Below, piece after piece: positions 1 through 6,421 of a DNA stretch of 13,705 nucleotides. Both the position numbers and the translations under genes were made by a program. The stretch's first letter is position 1; each line of letters opens with the position of its first letter. This DNA is from an uncultured Alcaligenaceae bacterium (GTDB taxonomy: Bacteria > Pseudomonadota > Gammaproteobacteria > Burkholderiales > Burkholderiaceae_B). The notes beneath the pieces are model-generated. The model had not been told where the DNA came from. It did no database searches and saw nothing but the letters and a program-made list of their open reading frames with translations. The stretch lies in contig CALCPT010000077.1 of NCBI GenBank assembly GCA_937897265.1, positions 1 to 13,705 of the forward strand. The letters run 5' to 3'.

Positions 1-29
1 CGATACAGTTTTGTGTAACTCATGTGCTT

Positions 30-58
30 ATTATAGCAGATCTGGATTAATTGGTCAA
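30..58 (-). promoter_or_regulatory. strong sigma-70 promoter reading leftward out of the window
   Basis: On the minus strand a TTGACC -35 box (58-53) and a perfect TATAAT -10 box (35-30) are separated by exactly 17 bases. Transcription would start near position 23, which is the A of an ATG (23-21) opening an ORF that leaves the window after seven codons (M-S-Y-T-K-L-Y). If both hold, the transcript would be leaderless or nearly so; no Shine-Dalgarno sequence precedes that ATG. The -35 box overlaps the stop codon of the truncated hrpA frame. The match to consensus is seen directly; activity and the downstream gene are inferred. Confidence 0.6.
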
Positions 59-1059
59 CTCCAAAACATTGGCTTTTCTGTGGGTTCGTTTTTGAGCAAC
101 ATGAAAATTTCTTCTTGCTCAGCCTGCGACAAGCGCGCGTACAGAGGCAATACCTGCGTACCAGGTGGATGATGCTTGCGTAACGATTCGGCAGCTTCGC
201 GAATTTCGCGCTCTCCGGGCAAAAACACCAAGATATCGCCGGGACCAACCTGTGCGCACTCGTCGACGGCATCGACCAAGGCATTAATCAGATCGCGCTC
301 TTCGTCGCGCGCCAAGCCACGCTCAGACTGCCCCGCTGGGGCTTGCGCTGCAGCGGTTGCCTCGACGCGCTCGGGATCATTGACCGGGCGATACCGAATA
401 TCAACTGGATAAAGTCGACCGGAGACCTCAATGACGGGAGCTGCGCGCCCTTTGGCATCGGCAAAATGTTGCGAAAACCGCGTCGCATCGATCGTGGCCG
501 ACGTAATGATCAATTTCAGATTAGGGCGTCGGGGTAATAGTTGCTTGAGGTATCCCAGCAAGAAATCAATATTCAAACTGCGTTCGTGCGCCTCATCGAT
601 AATGATGGTGTCATAGCGACGCAGCAAGGGGTCACGTTGTGACTCAGCAAGCAAAATGCCGTCGGTCATCAGCTTGATCGCTGTTTGAGCGCTACTGCGA
701 TCTTGAAACCTGACCTGATAACCGACCCACTCGCCCAAGGGGGTTTTGAGCTCATCCGCGATTCGCTTAGCGACCGAGCTTGCAGCCAATCTGCGTGGTT
801 GGGTGTGACCGATCATCTTTTTCAAGCCACGACCAAGCTCAAGACAGATCTTGGGCAACTGGGTGGTTTTGCCTGAGCCTGTCTCACCGCTAACGATAAT
901 GACCTGGTGCTCGGCGATCGCCCGCGCAATCTCGAGCCTGCGAGCGCTGACTGGGAGATCTTCGGGATAGACGATCTGAGGGGGCTGACGTGGGGAAATG
1001 ACAACGCTTTGAGGGGCAATCTCTGGCGTTATCCCCGCATCGGGCTTTGATTGAGACAT
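55..1059 (-). CDS. hrpA: ATP-dependent RNA helicase HrpA, N-terminal fragment (truncated, probably a pseudogene)
   Basis: HrpA is a large DEAH-box RNA helicase, about 1300 residues in proteobacteria. Numbering from the GTG at 1110, the fragment shows motif I GETGSGKT (75-82), QPRR (104-107), the DEAH box (172-175), SAT (204-206), FLPG (296-299) and LPLYARLS (321-328). Similarity ends at Phe336 (about position 103). The family next expects a segment like RRIVLATNVAETSLT, but here 15 unrelated residues lead to a TGA. Motifs V and VI, the HA2 and OB regions and the whole C-terminal half are missing. Neither other minus-strand frame restores the motif, so a simple frameshift is unlikely. I prefer the ATG at 1059 (MSQSKP) over the GTG at 1110, because a TATAAT box (1089-1084) lies between them. 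The gene is divergent from argA. Identity is very secure; loss of helicase function is inferred from the missing motifs. Confidence 0.9.
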   Translation of the reverse strand: MSQSKPDAGITPEIAPQSVVISPRQPPQIVYPEDLPVSARRLEIARAIAEHQVIIVSGETGSGKTTQLPKICLELGRGLKKMIGHTQPRRLAASSVAKRIADELKTPLGEWVGYQVRFQDRSSAQTAIKLMTDGILLAESQRDPLLRRYDTIIIDEAHERSLNIDFLLGYLKQLLPRRPNLKLIITSATIDATRFSQHFADAKGRAAPVIEVSGRLYPVDIRYRPVNDPERVEATAAAQAPAGQSERGLARDEERDLINALVDAVDECAQVGPGDILVFLPGEREIREAAESLRKHHPPGTQVLPLYARLSQAEQEEIFMLLKNEPTEKPMFWS

Positions 1060-1083
1060 ATTTTCTGATCTAGACACATTCGC

Positions 1084-1112
1084 ATTATAAAATTTATCTT
1101 CTTCCTTCACAG
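1084..1112 (-). promoter_or_regulatory. possible hrpA promoter in the hrpA/argA divergent region
   Basis: A perfect TATAAT sits on the minus strand at 1089-1084, with a weak CTGTGA (1112-1107, 3 of 6 matches to TTGACA) 17 bases upstream. Transcription would start near 1077, just ahead of the ATG at 1059, which is the main reason for preferring that start. The same AT-rich tract reads TATAAA on the plus strand (1086-1091) and could also serve argA, but I see no convincing -35 box there. Confidence 0.35.
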
Positions 1113-1140
1113 CATCACGAGGTTTTCAATACAAACCACC

Positions 1141-2499
1141 ATGTCCGACACGCCTGAACAAGAGACCGTCTCCGCCCAAGAAGCCCCTGAATTTGCTGCC
1201 GCTCAGTTTGTGCGCTGGTTTCGCGAAGTTGCCCCGTATGTCCATGCCTTTAGGGGTAAAACCTTTGTCGTAGCGTTTGGCGGCGAACTGGTGCAGGCCA
1301 ATGTGCTTAATACGCTGGTGCAAGATCTGTCGCTGCTTTCGGCTCTAGGGATTAAATTGGTGCTGGTGCACGGCTCGCGCCCGCAAGTCAACGAACAATT
1401 GCGCTTGAAAGGCTTTGAACAACAGTTTGGCCGAGGCCGCGCGCCCATGGATGCCAACGCGCTTGAATGCGCGAAAGAAGCTGCCGGTGAAATTCGCTTG
1501 GATATCGAGGCAGCCTTTAGTCAAGGTTTGCCCAATACGCCGATGTCGCACGCCCAGATTCGTGTGCTTTCGGGTAATTTTGTGACAGCGCGCCCCACTG
1601 GAATTATTGATGGGATCGACTACCAGCACACCGGTCAGGTGCGAAAAATTGACGTCGATGCGCTGCGCTTTGCCATCGAACGTGGTTCGATTGTTTTACT
1701 CTCGCCCCTCGGATTTTCGCCAACGGGTGATGCCTTTAACCTTTCAATGGAAGAGCTTGCGACAAGTGTGGCCACCGCACTGCGGGCTGAGAAACTCATC
1801 TTTTTGATCGAGACGCCCGGTGTGATCTCACCCGACGGCTCAGTTGACACTGAACTTGCACGTTTAGATGCCGATGCGCTACTGGCAGAGGGCTCAATCG
1901 ACGCCGATACCGCCCATTACCTTCAATACGCCTCGCGCGCGGTCAAGCGCGGCGTGACTCGTGCGCACTTAATCCCGTTTTCGATGGACGGTGTTGTGTT
2001 GCTTGAGATTTTCACCCATGACGGCGTGGGCACAATGGTGGTTGAAGATACGCTCGACGACTTACGACCAGCCACCATCGATGACGTCGGTGCGCTACTG
2101 CAGTTGATCGAGCCTCTTGAGCTTGATGGGACGTTACTGCCACGTGGGCGAGCCGTGATCGAGCGAGAGGTCGAGAATTTCACCGTACTTGAGCATGATG
2201 GCGTGATCTACGGTTGCGCAACGCTGAATGATTTTCCGCAAGCGCAAATGGCTGAAATGGGCTGTCTGATCGTGCACCCTGAATGGCAAGGCACCGGTGA
2301 AGGCGAAATCTTGCTCCGTCACATGGAGTCGCGCGCCCGCGCGATGGGTGCGAGGCGCCTGTTTGTGCTGACGACACGCACCTCGCACTGGTTTATCAAG
2401 CGAGGGTTTGTACAGGGTGGTGTCGCCGACCTGCCTAAAGAAAAGCAAGCGCATTACAACCGCTCACGAAATAGTCTGATTTTTATTAAACGCTTGTAA
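1141..2499 (+). CDS. argA: amino-acid N-acetyltransferase (N-acetylglutamate synthase) ArgA
   Basis: Catalyses acetyl-CoA + L-glutamate to N-acetylglutamate, the first committed step of arginine synthesis, in the cytoplasm. The 452 residues match the classical two-domain form (E. coli ArgA is 443). An N-terminal amino-acid-kinase-like domain, which binds the feedback inhibitor arginine in this family, carries FGGE (46-49) and VHGSRPQ (76-82). A C-terminal GNAT domain carries the acetyl-CoA-binding loop in WQGTGEGE (382-389), followed by TTRTSHWFIKRGF (411-423). The ATG at 1141 is the first in-frame start. The Shine-Dalgarno signal is poor: a GAGG near 1119 is too far away. It is divergent from hrpA with only 81 bases between the preferred starts. 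I saw no clear ARG-box operator. The frame is intact from end to end. Confidence 0.96.
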   Translation: MSDTPEQETVSAQEAPEFAAAQFVRWFREVAPYVHAFRGKTFVVAFGGELVQANVLNTLVQDLSLLSALGIKLVLVHGSRPQVNEQLRLKGFEQQFGRGRAPMDANALECAKEAAGEIRLDIEAAFSQGLPNTPMSHAQIRVLSGNFVTARPTGIIDGIDYQHTGQVRKIDVDALRFAIERGSIVLLSPLGFSPTGDAFNLSMEELATSVATALRAEKLIFLIETPGVISPDGSVDTELARLDADALLAEGSIDADTAHYLQYASRAVKRGVTRAHLIPFSMDGVVLLEIFTHDGVGTMVVEDTLDDLRPATIDDVGALLQLIEPLELDGTLLPRGRAVIEREVENFTVLEHDGVIYGCATLNDFPQAQMAEMGCLIVHPEWQGTGEGEILLRHMESRARAMGARRLFVLTTRTSHWFIKRGFVQGGVADLPKEKQAHYNRSRNSLIFIKRL

Positions 2500-2504
2500 A
2501 GACT

Positions 2505-2537
2505 AGGGATTTGAGGCTTCGCTGGTGTCAAATCCCT
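2505..2537. repeat. 10-bp perfect inverted repeat just after argA
   Basis: AGGGATTTGA (2505-2514) and TCAAATCCCT (2528-2537) pair perfectly around a 13-base loop, beginning five bases after the argA stop codon. The position suits an argA terminator or a 3'-end stabilising hairpin. No run of T follows on the plus strand (the next bases are CTACAATC), and the minus strand has only a short T-rich stretch beyond the stem, so an intrinsic terminator is not well supported. A CTACAAT -10-like sequence follows at once, without a matching -35 box at normal spacing. Confidence 0.5.
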
Positions 2538-2544
2538 CTACAAT

Positions 2545-2563
2545 CAGTCACTATTGTTGACTG
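2545..2563. repeat. small hairpin between argA and yggX
   Basis: CAGTCA (2545-2550) and TGACTG (2558-2563) form a six-pair stem with a seven-base loop. It lies between the larger argA-distal hairpin and the GTTAAC repeat array. It may be part of a structured leader of the yggX transcript or have no function. Confidence 0.25.
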
Positions 2564-2588
2564 TTAGCTCAGCATTGTTGGCGGTGAG

Positions 2589-2656
2589 CCTGTGTAGTTA
2601 ACCCTGTGTAGTTAACCCTGTGTCGTTAACCTGTACCCTGTGTCGTTAACCCGTAC
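2589..2656. repeat. short tandem repeat array, four copies of a 14-bp GTTAAC-containing unit
   Basis: The unit CCTGTGT(A/C)GTTAAC occurs at 2589-2602, 2603-2616, 2617-2630 and 2637-2650. The first two copies are identical and directly joined. The last two each carry a six-base tail (CTGTAC, then CCGTAC), making two 20-bp units at 2617-2636 and 2637-2656. Each unit contains the palindrome GTTAAC. The array ends 47 bases before the yggX start codon, so it lies in the yggX promoter or leader region. It could be a cluster of regulator sites or a slippage-prone repeat; the sequence alone does not decide. Confidence 0.75.
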
Positions 2657-2703
2657 TTAACACTGTTGATTTCAATTCGAACTTTACCTAGCAGGATGTT
2701 GCC

Positions 2704-2976
2704 ATGAGTCGTACCGTGCAGTGTGTCAAACTCAACAAAGAAGCCCCCGGTCTTGAGTACCCTCCGTACCCAGGCGAGATGGGCGTCAAAATCTGGCAAA
2801 GCATTTCGCAAGAAGCGTGGGAAGAATGGAAAGCCATTCAAACCAGACTCGTGAACGAAAATCGCCTGAATCTGGCTGATACGCGGGCGCGCAAATATCT
2901 GAAAGAACAGATGCAAAAATTTCTGTTTGAAGGTGGTGACATCGAAGCGCAAGGCTTCGTGCCACCTAGCGCATAA
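2704..2976 (+). CDS. yggX: probable Fe(2+)-trafficking / oxidative-damage protection protein YggX
   Basis: A small cytoplasmic protein of the YggX family, proposed to carry or buffer Fe(II) and to protect iron-sulfur proteins against oxidants. The 90 residues equal the usual family length. Family signatures seen are MSRTVxC with the conserved Cys7, YPGEMG, EAWEEW (38-43), and LFEGGD near the C-terminus. An AGGA at 2693-2696 lies seven bases before the ATG and supports this start. The gene is alone on the plus strand and convergent with phoU; the preceding 204 bases hold hairpins and the GTTAAC repeat array. E. coli yggX belongs to the SoxRS response, but I see no clear SoxS site here. Identity is secure. 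Confidence 0.95.
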   Translation: MSRTVQCVKLNKEAPGLEYPPYPGEMGVKIWQSISQEAWEEWKAIQTRLVNENRLNLADTRARKYLKEQMQKFLFEGGDIEAQGFVPPSA

Positions 2977-3005
2977 AGTCAAGCTAGTCAGACTTGCACA
3001 GCAGA

Positions 3006-3029
3006 CGCCACACACCCAAACGTGTGGCG
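3006..3029. terminator. possible bidirectional hairpin between convergent yggX and phoU
   Basis: CGCCACAC (3006-3013) and GTGTGGCG (3022-3029) form a GC-rich eight-pair stem with an eight-base loop. It sits between the ends of two convergent genes, where a shared terminator is expected. No T-run follows in either direction, so termination would have to be Rho-assisted or weak. Confidence 0.35.
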
Positions 3030-3045
3030 CTCATGCCAGCTTAGA

Positions 3046-3825
3046 TTATTCAGATGCTGCCCGAAGTTCGGCTTCTTTTTGCTTCGCAGCCTTAGCAGCG
3101 AGTTTTTCTTCGGGGGTTGGCTCGGGTTCGCCACGCACGAGGCGCTCAGCCATCTTCAGGCCTTTATGACGCACATCTGCGCCATGAACCATATAAATGA
3201 CACGCTCAGCCATGTTTTTGCAGTGATCGCCGATCCGTTCCATTGAGCGCGCGATAAATAGCAAATCAATCGAACGAGAAATCGTGCGTGGGTCTTCGAT
3301 CATGTAAGTGATCAGGTTGCGTAAGGTCGCCTTCCATTCTTTGTCGACTTCTTTATCACTGCGAACCACTGCTGCGGCAAGAACAGCATCTTGGCGCGCG
3401 AAGGCGTCCATCACCTGACGCATCATGGTCGCGATGTTGTTCGCCATGTGACGCAGTTCGACCTCAGGCATGAATGAGCGGTCGTCTTCATGAATGCGGC
3501 GAGCCATTGTGGCAATTTTTTCGGCCTCATCGCCTGACCTTTCCATATCAGTGAGCATTTTGGTCACTGCCAAAAGCGTGCGTAGATCGATCGCTGCGGG
3601 TTGGTGACGCGCCAAAATCTGAGTGACACGCTCGTCGATCTCAACTTCAAGTCGATTGACTTCTTTTTCGTGCTCACGCACCCGATCAACAAGGTTGACG
3701 TCACCCTCGGTAAGCGCCTGAATGCCGTCTTGAACCATGGCCTCGACAAGACCACCCATTTGCAGTAACTCGGTACGAATCCGCTGCAAGTCTGCGTCAA
3801 ATTGCTTGTTGGTGTGCTCGGTCAT
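3046..3825 (-). CDS. phoU: phosphate signalling complex protein PhoU
   Basis: PhoU links the Pst phosphate transporter to the PhoR-PhoB two-component system and damps the Pho response when phosphate is plentiful. It is an all-helical cytoplasmic protein with two similar three-helix bundles, each carrying a metal-binding E/D signature. Both are visible: MERSGDEAEK (94-103) and MERIGDHCKN (195-204). At 259 residues it exceeds E. coli PhoU (241) because of a charged Ala/Lys/Glu-rich tail from about residue 232. The ATG at 3825 has a weak GGA-type ribosome site. Upstream is a good Pho box with a -10 sequence at the expected distance. No pst, phoB or phoR gene lies in the window, so phoU is separate from the transporter genes here, unlike the E. 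coli pst-phoU operon. Identity is secure. Confidence 0.96.
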   Translation of the reverse strand: MTEHTNKQFDADLQRIRTELLQMGGLVEAMVQDGIQALTEGDVNLVDRVREHEKEVNRLEVEIDERVTQILARHQPAAIDLRTLLAVTKMLTDMERSGDEAEKIATMARRIHEDDRSFMPEVELRHMANNIATMMRQVMDAFARQDAVLAAAVVRSDKEVDKEWKATLRNLITYMIEDPRTISRSIDLLFIARSMERIGDHCKNMAERVIYMVHGADVRHKGLKMAERLVRGEPEPTPEEKLAAKAAKQKEAELRAASE

Positions 3826-3852
3826 GGCAAATCCAATCAGATAGAAGTTCGT

Positions 3853-3886
3853 AGTGTAAGACTAAACTATGACAGTTTTGTGAACG
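3853..3886 (-). promoter_or_regulatory. PhoB-dependent promoter of phoU (Pho box plus -10)
   Basis: On the minus strand CGTTCACAAAACTGTCAT (3886-3869) matches the two-repeat Pho box (CTGTCAT, A/T-rich four-base spacer, CTGTCAT/C) at 15 of 18 positions. The second repeat and the spacer are perfect. A weaker third repeat (TAGTCTT) follows in the same 11-base period. Exactly 10 bases after the box comes TACACT (3858-3853), a fair -10 hexamer, and no -35 box lies at normal spacing. That is the layout of PhoB-activated promoters, where the Pho box replaces the -35. Transcription would start near 3846, about 20 bases before the phoU ATG. The matches are seen; PhoB control is inferred. Confidence 0.7.
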
Positions 3887-3897
3887 TAACGCCTTGA

Positions 3898-3911
3898 CGT
3901 GGCGCGCCACG
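3898..3911. repeat. 14-bp perfect palindrome between rpiA and phoU
   Basis: CGTGGCGCGCCACG is a perfect GC-rich palindrome with no loop, lying after the rpiA stop and upstream of the phoU Pho box. A second short inverted repeat, AGCTGTG-G-CACAGCT (3955-3969), overlaps the rpiA stop codon. Either could help end the long upstream operon before phoU, but neither has a T-run downstream on the minus strand. The 142 bases between the genes hold nothing else apart from the phoU promoter. Confidence 0.3.
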
Positions 3912-3967
3912 AAACCCTTGTACCTCGCCATAAGCGATAGCCTGCCTGAGCGCGAGCTGTGGCACAG

Positions 3968-4636
3968 CTACAGTCGGCGAATACCTTGTTGAGTGGCCAA
4001 TAACGCCACATCAGCGGGACGCGCCGCAAACAGGCCGTTGGTGACCACACCTGGCACTTGGTTCAGCCGCGCTTCAAGCGCAACCGCATCAAGAATCGTT
4101 AACCCGTGCACGTCTAAGATCTGGTTGCCGTTGTCGGTCGTAAAACCCGCTCGCAAGACCGGCTCACCACCAAGTTCTCGCGCCACACGAGCGACCGCTT
4201 CGCGCGCTAACGGCAACACTTCAATCGGTAACGGAAAGCGCCCCAACACTTGAACGAGTTTGGATTCGTCAGCGATACACACAAATTTTTTCGCAACCGA
4301 GGCTACAATTTTTTCGCGCGTAAGCGCCCCGCCACCGCCTTTGAGCATGTGTAGGCATTCATTAATCTCATCCGCACCGTCTACATAGACCGGCATGGTC
4401 TGCACCTCGTTGAGGTCGAGTACCAAAATACCCAAGGCAGACAACCGTTGCGCACTTCGCTCAGAGCTTGCAACCGCTGCACGAAATTGCGACTTGTAGC
4501 GCGCCAAGCCATCAATGAATAAATCGGCAGTCGAGCCAGTACCCACACCAATCACCGCCTCGGGCGAGAGCAGCGGCTCGATGTATGTCAACGCGGCCTC
4601 TGCGGCCTGTTGTTTAAGGTCTTGTTGTGAAAGCAT
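3968..4636 (-). CDS. rpiA: ribose-5-phosphate isomerase A
   Basis: Interconverts ribose 5-phosphate and ribulose 5-phosphate in the non-oxidative pentose-phosphate pathway; cytoplasmic. Numbered from the ATG at 4636 (222 residues, normal for the family), it shows the phosphate-binding GVGTGSTA (30-37), YVDGADE (84-90) with aspartates 86 and 89, and [12 protein letters not shown] (98-109) with lysine 99 and glutamate 108. These correspond to the catalytic residues known from E. coli RpiA (Asp81, Asp84, Lys94, Glu103). Three ATG codons stand in a row (4642, 4639, 4636). The AAAGGA directly before them gives a proper five-base spacing only to the third, so I take that one. The start lies inside the 3' end of rmuC, indicating translational coupling. 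It is the last gene of the operon that begins at or before radA. Confidence 0.95.
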   Translation of the reverse strand: MLSQQDLKQQAAEAALTYIEPLLSPEAVIGVGTGSTADLFIDGLARYKSQFRAAVASSERSAQRLSALGILVLDLNEVQTMPVYVDGADEINECLHMLKGGGGALTREKIVASVAKKFVCIADESKLVQVLGRFPLPIEVLPLAREAVARVARELGGEPVLRAGFTTDNGNQILDVHGLTILDAVALEARLNQVPGVVTNGLFAARPADVALLATQQGIRRL

Positions 4637-6044
4637 CATCATCCTTTAGAGGTAGGTCTTCTGTCTCTGAGGTGGCACTATCGAGTGCCAGAGACTCTTG
4701 TTCGTTTAGGCCCTCGCGCAGCAAAGCGCGCGCCTGTTCATCGGGCAGCACTTCTACATTTTTTAAACTTCGCAGCATCGCACGGGTGCGAGTCTCAGTT
4801 AGACCGATTTTGTTGCTGGCTGAGTCGAGCGATTTTTTAACCGCTGTCAGTGTGTCGCCAAATTTATTGAACTCGGTTTTGACCGCGCGCAACACCTGCC
4901 AAACCTCGGACGAGCGCTGCTGAATCGCCAGAGTACGAAACCCCATTTGCAAACTATTGAGCAAAGCCGCTAGGTTGGCGGGGCCGGCCACGTTGACGCG
5001 CAGGTCATGCAACTTATCAAGTAACCCAGGCTGTCGCAAGACCTCTGCGTAGAGGCTTTCGCTAGGCAAAAACATAATGGCAAAGTCGGTGGTGTGAGGC
5101 GGTGATACGTATTTTGAGACGATCAGCTTCGCTTGTGTCTCAACCGCTTTACCCAACGCCAATCCCGCCGCCTTAATCCCCTCGCGGTCGGCATGCTCGT
5201 GGGCATCCATCAAGCGCTCGTGCTCTTCTTTCGGAAACTTAGCGTCAATCGGCAACCACACCTCTTGCTCGTGCTCTGTCGCGCCTGGCAAGCGAATCGC
5301 AAACTCAACCTGAGCATCGCTACCTGGTACAGTTTTTACGTTACGGGCGTATTGCTCAGGGGTCATGCCGTCTTCGATCAAGCGGGCTAATTGCACCTCG
5401 CCCCAGGTGCCACGGGTTTTGACATTAGTCAGCACGCGCTTTGGATCGCCCACGCCAGTTGCCAGCGCCTGCATTTCGCCCAAGCCTCGCTGCACAGCCT
5501 CGAGACGCTCAGAGACCTGTTTGAACGATTCGCCTAAGCGCAACTCGAGCGTGGCGTGCAGTTTCTCATCGACGGTGCGGCGCATTTCGTCAAGCTTGTT
5601 GGCATTGTCGGTTTGCAAAGCCAGTAAGCGTTGTTCGACTGCAGCCCGCAACTCGGCCATTCGTTGATCGTTGGTTTGAATCAAACTTTGCCATTGCGCT
5701 GTAAACCCAGTTGCAAAACGCGCTAAGGATTCTGCCCCCTCGCTACGCCCGGCGGCGGCATCGCGTGCGACTGCGGCTCTGAATTCAGCGTCAGCCTGCG
5801 CCAACTCGAGTCGCAAGGCGCGCGATGCGTCAGACATCTCAGTGCGCAATTGGCGCTGACTTTCAAGTTGCTCGGCACGTTGGGTACGCTCGACGCGCTC
5901 GAGTGTGGCAATAATTTGTTCAAGCAGAGGCTCAGACTGCTGCCCGCTAGTGGCGCGCACTTTTAACCACGCCAGCACTGCAAACACAGCGGCAATTGTT
6001 GCGCCTAGCGCCGCGACAATCAGCGGGACAGTCGTGTCTGTCAT
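4614..6044 (-). CDS. rmuC: DNA recombination protein RmuC
   Basis: RmuC was found in E. coli as a factor limiting recombination at inverted repeats; a PD-(D/E)XK-like nuclease core has been proposed. The 476 residues have the family layout. An N-terminal membrane anchor spans about residues 7-28 (hydrophobic, ending WLKVR). A long Ala/Glu/Arg/Gln-rich coiled-coil stretch covers about 40-190. The conserved RmuC domain follows, with [17 protein letters not shown] and a [10 protein letters not shown] segment, ending near residue 440, then an acidic tail. The ATG at 6044 overlaps the stop of the upstream ArsC-like gene as ATGA, a classic coupling junction. Its 3' end overlaps the start of rpiA by 23 bases. 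Identity is secure; the cellular role of the family is only partly understood. Confidence 0.94.
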   Translation of the reverse strand: MTDTTVPLIVAALGATIAAVFAVLAWLKVRATSGQQSEPLLEQIIATLERVERTQRAEQLESQRQLRTEMSDASRALRLELAQADAEFRAAVARDAAAGRSEGAESLARFATGFTAQWQSLIQTNDQRMAELRAAVEQRLLALQTDNANKLDEMRRTVDEKLHATLELRLGESFKQVSERLEAVQRGLGEMQALATGVGDPKRVLTNVKTRGTWGEVQLARLIEDGMTPEQYARNVKTVPGSDAQVEFAIRLPGATEHEQEVWLPIDAKFPKEEHERLMDAHEHADREGIKAAGLALGKAVETQAKLIVSKYVSPPHTTDFAIMFLPSESLYAEVLRQPGLLDKLHDLRVNVAGPANLAALLNSLQMGFRTLAIQQRSSEVWQVLRAVKTEFNKFGDTLTAVKKSLDSASNKIGLTETRTRAMLRSLKNVEVLPDEQARALLREGLNEQESLALDSATSETEDLPLKDDDAFTTRP

Positions 6045-6400
6045 GCGATCTTCAATTTCTCTGTGTAACGCTTTTCGTTGAAACCAACTGTCACTGAACC
6101 ATCGGGATACAGCGCCAATGGTCGACGAATCAGTGCCGGGTACTGGGCAATCAACTCAAGCCATTGCGCATCGCTTTGCGGGTCTTTTAAAGCTTCAGCG
6201 AGTTGTCGCCAGGTCATTGAGGCGCGGTTGACAAGTTTTTCAAAACCACCAAGCGCCTTCGCCCATGTTTTTAACTCAGCCGGGCCGATAGGATGAGCGC
6301 GGTAATCAATGAACTGATGAGCAATAGCATGCTGATCAAGCCAAGCCCGAGCCTTGGCGCAGGTACTGCATTGGGTCAGCCCGTATAAGGTTAAAGCCAT
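6041..6400 (-). CDS. ArsC/Spx/YffB-family thioredoxin-fold protein
   Basis: A small cytoplasmic protein of the arsenate-reductase-like (ArsC/Spx/YffB) family. Numbered from the ATG at 6400 (119 residues), it has YGLTQCSTCAKA with a CxxC pair at Cys11 and Cys14, followed by the family's helix (WLDQ), FIDYR, and the conserved LIRRP near residue 90. The CxxC pair and short length fit the YffB/Spx-like group better than the arsenic-resistance ArsC, which works with one active-site cysteine of its own; I would not assume arsenate reduction. The frame stays open to a TTG at 6415. The ATG at 6400 is favoured because a GGA lies 10 bases upstream of it and homologous proteins begin just before the LTLYG strand. 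It lies 21 bases after the kdkA stop and overlaps rmuC by four bases. No arsR or arsB is nearby. Confidence 0.85.
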   Translation of the reverse strand: MALTLYGLTQCSTCAKARAWLDQHAIAHQFIDYRAHPIGPAELKTWAKALGGFEKLVNRASMTWRQLAEALKDPQSDAQWLELIAQYPALIRRPLALYPDGSVTVGFNEKRYTEKLKIA

Positions 6401-6421
6401 CACAGTTTTTTCCAAAATATA

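Noticed and set aside
2589..2656. CRISPR-like array
   Set aside because: Units are 14-20 bases, nearly adjacent and without unique spacers of normal length; no cas gene is present.
2556..2685. tRNA-like stretch (TTAGCTCAGC resembling a D arm, with GCTC/GAGC pairing)
   Set aside because: No acceptor stem, anticodon stem or T arm (GGTTCGAATCC type) can be placed at the right distances.
2626..3015. 129-codon open frame on the minus strand opposite yggX
   Set aside because: yggX is a clear family match with a ribosome site; the opposite frame shows no domain and runs through the repeat array.
4096..4107. 12-base match TCGTTAACCCGT inside rpiA, identical to part of the repeat array at 2643-2654
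   Set aside because: It lies in conserved coding sequence, is a single copy without the rest of the unit, and is easily explained by chance.
6041..6400. Arsenic-resistance function for the ArsC-like protein
   Set aside because: The CxxC motif and the absence of arsR or arsB neighbours point to the YffB/Spx-like branch, so no resistance role is claimed.
6401..6415. TTG start five codons upstream for the ArsC-like protein
   Set aside because: The ATG at 6400 has a better-placed ribosome site and gives the usual N-terminus just before the first beta strand.
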